Source: Lucinisca nassula
Lineage: Eukaryota > Mollusca > Bivalvia > Lucinida > Lucinidae
DNA: 64,000 nt
Assembly: GCA_963580285.1 (NCBI GenBank)
Contig: OY757015.1
Span: 130,900,217 to 130,964,216, forward strand
Reading direction: 5' to 3'
Under the pieces are notes generated by a model. That model did not search any database. It saw nothing but the letters and a program-made list of their open reading frames with translations, and was not told the origin of the DNA. Below are positions 61,755 to 64,000 of the stretch, piece after piece; position 1 is the first letter of the stretch; the number at the start of each line of letters is the position of its first letter. Both the position numbers and the translations under genes were made by a program.

Positions 61755-63742
61755 TTAGATCTATCATTTTTAATTTCAATAAACTTGTTTCAGATCTTGA
61801 TATTGATACTAATACTCCTGATTCATGTGATTGTAAAAACTCAAAGTATTGCTATTCTGCTGCTGGTCATGTAATTACTGGCAATTTGAAAATTATTCCT
61901 GATTCAAGGATAAGGAATATAATTTCTAAAGGACCGAAATATCGGTTTCCTTCAAAAATTGATTTCAGTAAATGTAGAGATGAAATCGCTGCTTCATTGA
62001 ATGAATTCGGTAATCGATGGTGTAAGCGAGAGTATGTTGAGCATAAAGCCCTAAAGGACTGGAAACTTAGCATTTTAAAACTAGTGAATAAACGCATTTC
62101 TTTCTATTCTCAAAATACTAACTTATTACCTCCTAAGCCCAAGACGTCTTTACGTCATCTTAAACTAGGTATTCAAGAATTTCATAAGAAGTTTGTTTTG
62201 GCCCCTGCAGACAAGGCCGCTAACAACGTCGTCGTTGTGTGACGGCTCCACTATGTTAACACGCTTAAGCAGGAGCTTGGTGGTACTAAGGCCTATGAAC
62301 TTCAGCCTTTAGCTGAAGAGAGGGCTATAGTAGATAAACATGTTTGTCTTTCAGCCACCAAGTTTGCTGTGTGTGTTAACGAAGGCCAAGACAAGCTTCC
62401 TACGCTATACTGGTTACCAAAACTTCATAAAAAACCTTACAAAGCACGGTTTATTGCAAATTCTAGCTCTTGCACTACCACTGAACTTTCTAAATTATTA
62501 ACTTCCTGTCTTACTGCTATTAAAACGCATGTAATTAAATATTGTGATAAAGTCTTTGAAAGATCAGGAAGAAATCTGTTTTGGTCTATAAAAAATTCGA
62601 ATGATGTTTTAAATAAATTGAAATCTAGACAGTTTCGTGCTTCTAGTCTGTCTACCTACGATTTTTCCACTCTTTACACTACACTTCCTCATAATCTTAT
62701 AAAAGAAAAGCTTAATGATTTAATTGAATGGGCTTTTCACAGAGAAGATTCTCTCTATCTTGCATGTAATGTCAGAAATGCATTTTTCACTTCTAAAGAG
62801 CATAAGAATTATACACTTTGGTCATGTCAGAAAGTGTGTGATGCCCTCACCTTTCTACTTGACAATATTTATATTAGATTCGGTACTAAGTTATTTAGAC
62901 AAATTGTGGGTATTCCGATGGGTACTAATTGCGCACCTCTTGTGGCTGATCTGTTCTTGTATTGTTATGAAAGAGACTTCATTTTGTCGCTTTCCATTGA
63001 TAACCAATCTGAAATTATTGAAGCTTTTAGCTCTACTTCTAGATATTTAGATGATTTATTAAATATTGATAATACCTATTTTGATGGTTTGATCAGTCAG
63101 ATTTACCCCCTAGAACTTCAGTTAAATAAAGCAAATTCTTCTGATACCGAGGCCCCGTTTTTGGATTTACATCTATCTATTGTAGATGGATTTGTTTCGT
63201 GCAAAATTTATGATAAACGCGATGACTTTGATTTTGAGATTGTAAATTTTCCTTTTTTGGATGGTGATGTTCCTCGTGCGCCATCCTATGGCGTTTATAT
63301 TTCGCAATTAATTCGATTTGCTAGAGTGTGTAGTCATGTAACTGACTTCAACACTCGTAATAAATTATTAACGGCTAAACTCCTTAATCAGGGTTATCGG
63401 TACCATAAACTACGCAAAGCCTTTTCAAAATTTTATAGACGCCATTCTGATTTAATTTCAAAATTCAATATTGGACTTAAATCTCTTCTGCAACAAGGTC
63501 TATCGGAACCCGAATTTTATGGTGACTTGGTATTTAAATTCAGAAAAATATATAACCGCAATGACTTCAGTACCCAATTTCGTAAAATCATTCTTCGATA
63601 TAAAAAGATTGGGTACAACATGGATATTATACGACAGACTGCATGCATGGTAGTTAACCCAATCACGGTTGGCAACTTTGCTTCCCTCTTTAATTGCACG
63701 CCGGTGGGTCAGGCCTCAGATTCTATGACGGCTCCAACGTAA
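61755..63742 (+). pseudogene. Penelope-like reverse transcriptase, one in-frame stop
   Basis: The frame from about 61755 has a Cys motif (DSCDCKNSKYCY), GHVITGNLKIIP and SKGPKYRFPSKIDF, then KFVLAPADKAANNVVVV, immediately followed by TGA at 62240-62242. Sense coding continues in the same frame (RLHYVNTLKQELGG) and 62369-63742 is open. RT motifs in order: LPTLYWLPKLHKKPYKARFI, YDFSTLYTTLPHNLI, VGIPMGTNCAPLVADLFLYC and the catalytic RYLDDLLNI (about 63040). A conserved C-terminal region follows (DLHLSIVDGFVSCKIYDKRD, YISQLIRFARVCSHVTDF, FNCTPVGQASDSMTAPT). Only one lesion over 1.98 kb makes this a young copy. Confidence 0.8.
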
Positions 63743-64000
63743 AGGCTTATTGAGAATTAGAGAGATCTAATTCAAGGTAATGTTGGTTGGTGCCTGATGC
63801 TCTGTCTCTGGTCGGGCTCATCGGAGTCTAACTGTTGGTTTTCTTTTGCTCCAGCATTTCAGTGGTTTCTTGCTGTCGAGTCCTCACCGTTGTCTCACCT
63901 CTGTGGTTCTTTGATTTTTGTGTTCACGGAGATGTTGCACTGATGAGTTAGGAGGCCTTCATGCGGACTGAACAAATTATTTGTCTAAATCGCGACGGAA
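63743..64000 (+). repeat. PLE 3' tail copy (o), cut by the window end
   Basis: AGGCTTATTGAGAATTAGAG, TCTAATTCAAGGTAATGTTG, TCCAGCATTTCAGTGGTTTC, GCACTGATGAGTTAGGAGGC and ATCGCGACGGAA. It shows the intact form of the site into which the Polinton inserted in copy (d). Confidence 0.85.

Larger units (their letters stand above)
61683..64000 (+). mobile_element. Penelope-like retroelement, longest copy (runs off right edge)
   Basis: Contains the RT ORF (61755-63742) and the first ~258 bases of the 3' tail. The 5' end lies between 61683 and 61755; an N-terminal GIY-YIG endonuclease, if the family has one, is not present here. Classification as Penelope-like (possibly the Naiad-type permuted lineage known from invertebrates) rests on the PADKAANN (DKG-like) and LPKLHKKP motifs upstream of the RT core; I infer rather than prove it. 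Confidence 0.7.

Overview
This window looks like intergenic DNA from a metazoan nuclear genome, most likely a bivalve mollusc. The inference rests on the repeat content: long arrays of a ~166-bp and a ~155-bp satellite of a kind common in bivalves, several tRNA-derived SINEs, Penelope-like, I-like and RTE-like retroelement fragments, a Tc1-type relic and MITE-like palindromes. Species-level assignment is not possible by eye. Only one stretch (49012-49336) looks like a host exon.

Layout. 1-2455: broken I-like LINE (endonuclease + RT). 2568-3125: 3' tail of a Penelope-like element (PLE). 4000-14930: a ~155-bp satellite element split by two consecutive ~166-bp satellite elements (4423-11627 and 11628-13398), the first with a higher-order repeat of about 1.84-2.0 kb. 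14990-20650: LINE, SINE, MITE, Tc1 and PLE fragments. 20651-41723: a third ~166-bp satellite element, invaded by a 5'-truncated PLE copy, which was invaded by an 18,008-bp Polinton/Maverick (21456-39463). 41724-61700: LINE/PLE/SINE debris, the candidate host exon and an array of ~185-bp repeats. 61755-64000: the longest PLE copy, with an almost open RT reading frame.

The centrepiece is the Polinton. It has terminal inverted repeats starting AGTAGTATAGGG and a 6-bp target duplication AAGGCT. Its genes are an rve-family integrase (-), a small zinc-ribbon protein (+, split by a LINE with a 14-bp TSD), a protein-primed-type family B DNA polymerase (+), a minus-strand block (three small membrane/coiled-coil proteins, a fourth TM protein, A32-like packaging ATPase, hexon-like major capsid protein of the F54H12.2 type) and further putative virion genes on both strands. 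Genes are packed with 6-30 bp spacers, overlapping ends and an AT-rich TATAAAAATG-like start context. The polymerase is interrupted exactly at its YxDTDS catalytic motif by an intein with a LAGLIDADG homing endonuclease, which is unusual in an animal genome. Most Polinton genes carry stop codons or 1-nt frameshifts, so the element is a fossil. No adenain-type protease was found.

The insertion order can be read from the sequence: satellite element, then PLE copy, then Polinton, then the LINE, a palindromic insert and probably a PLE tail inside the Polinton.
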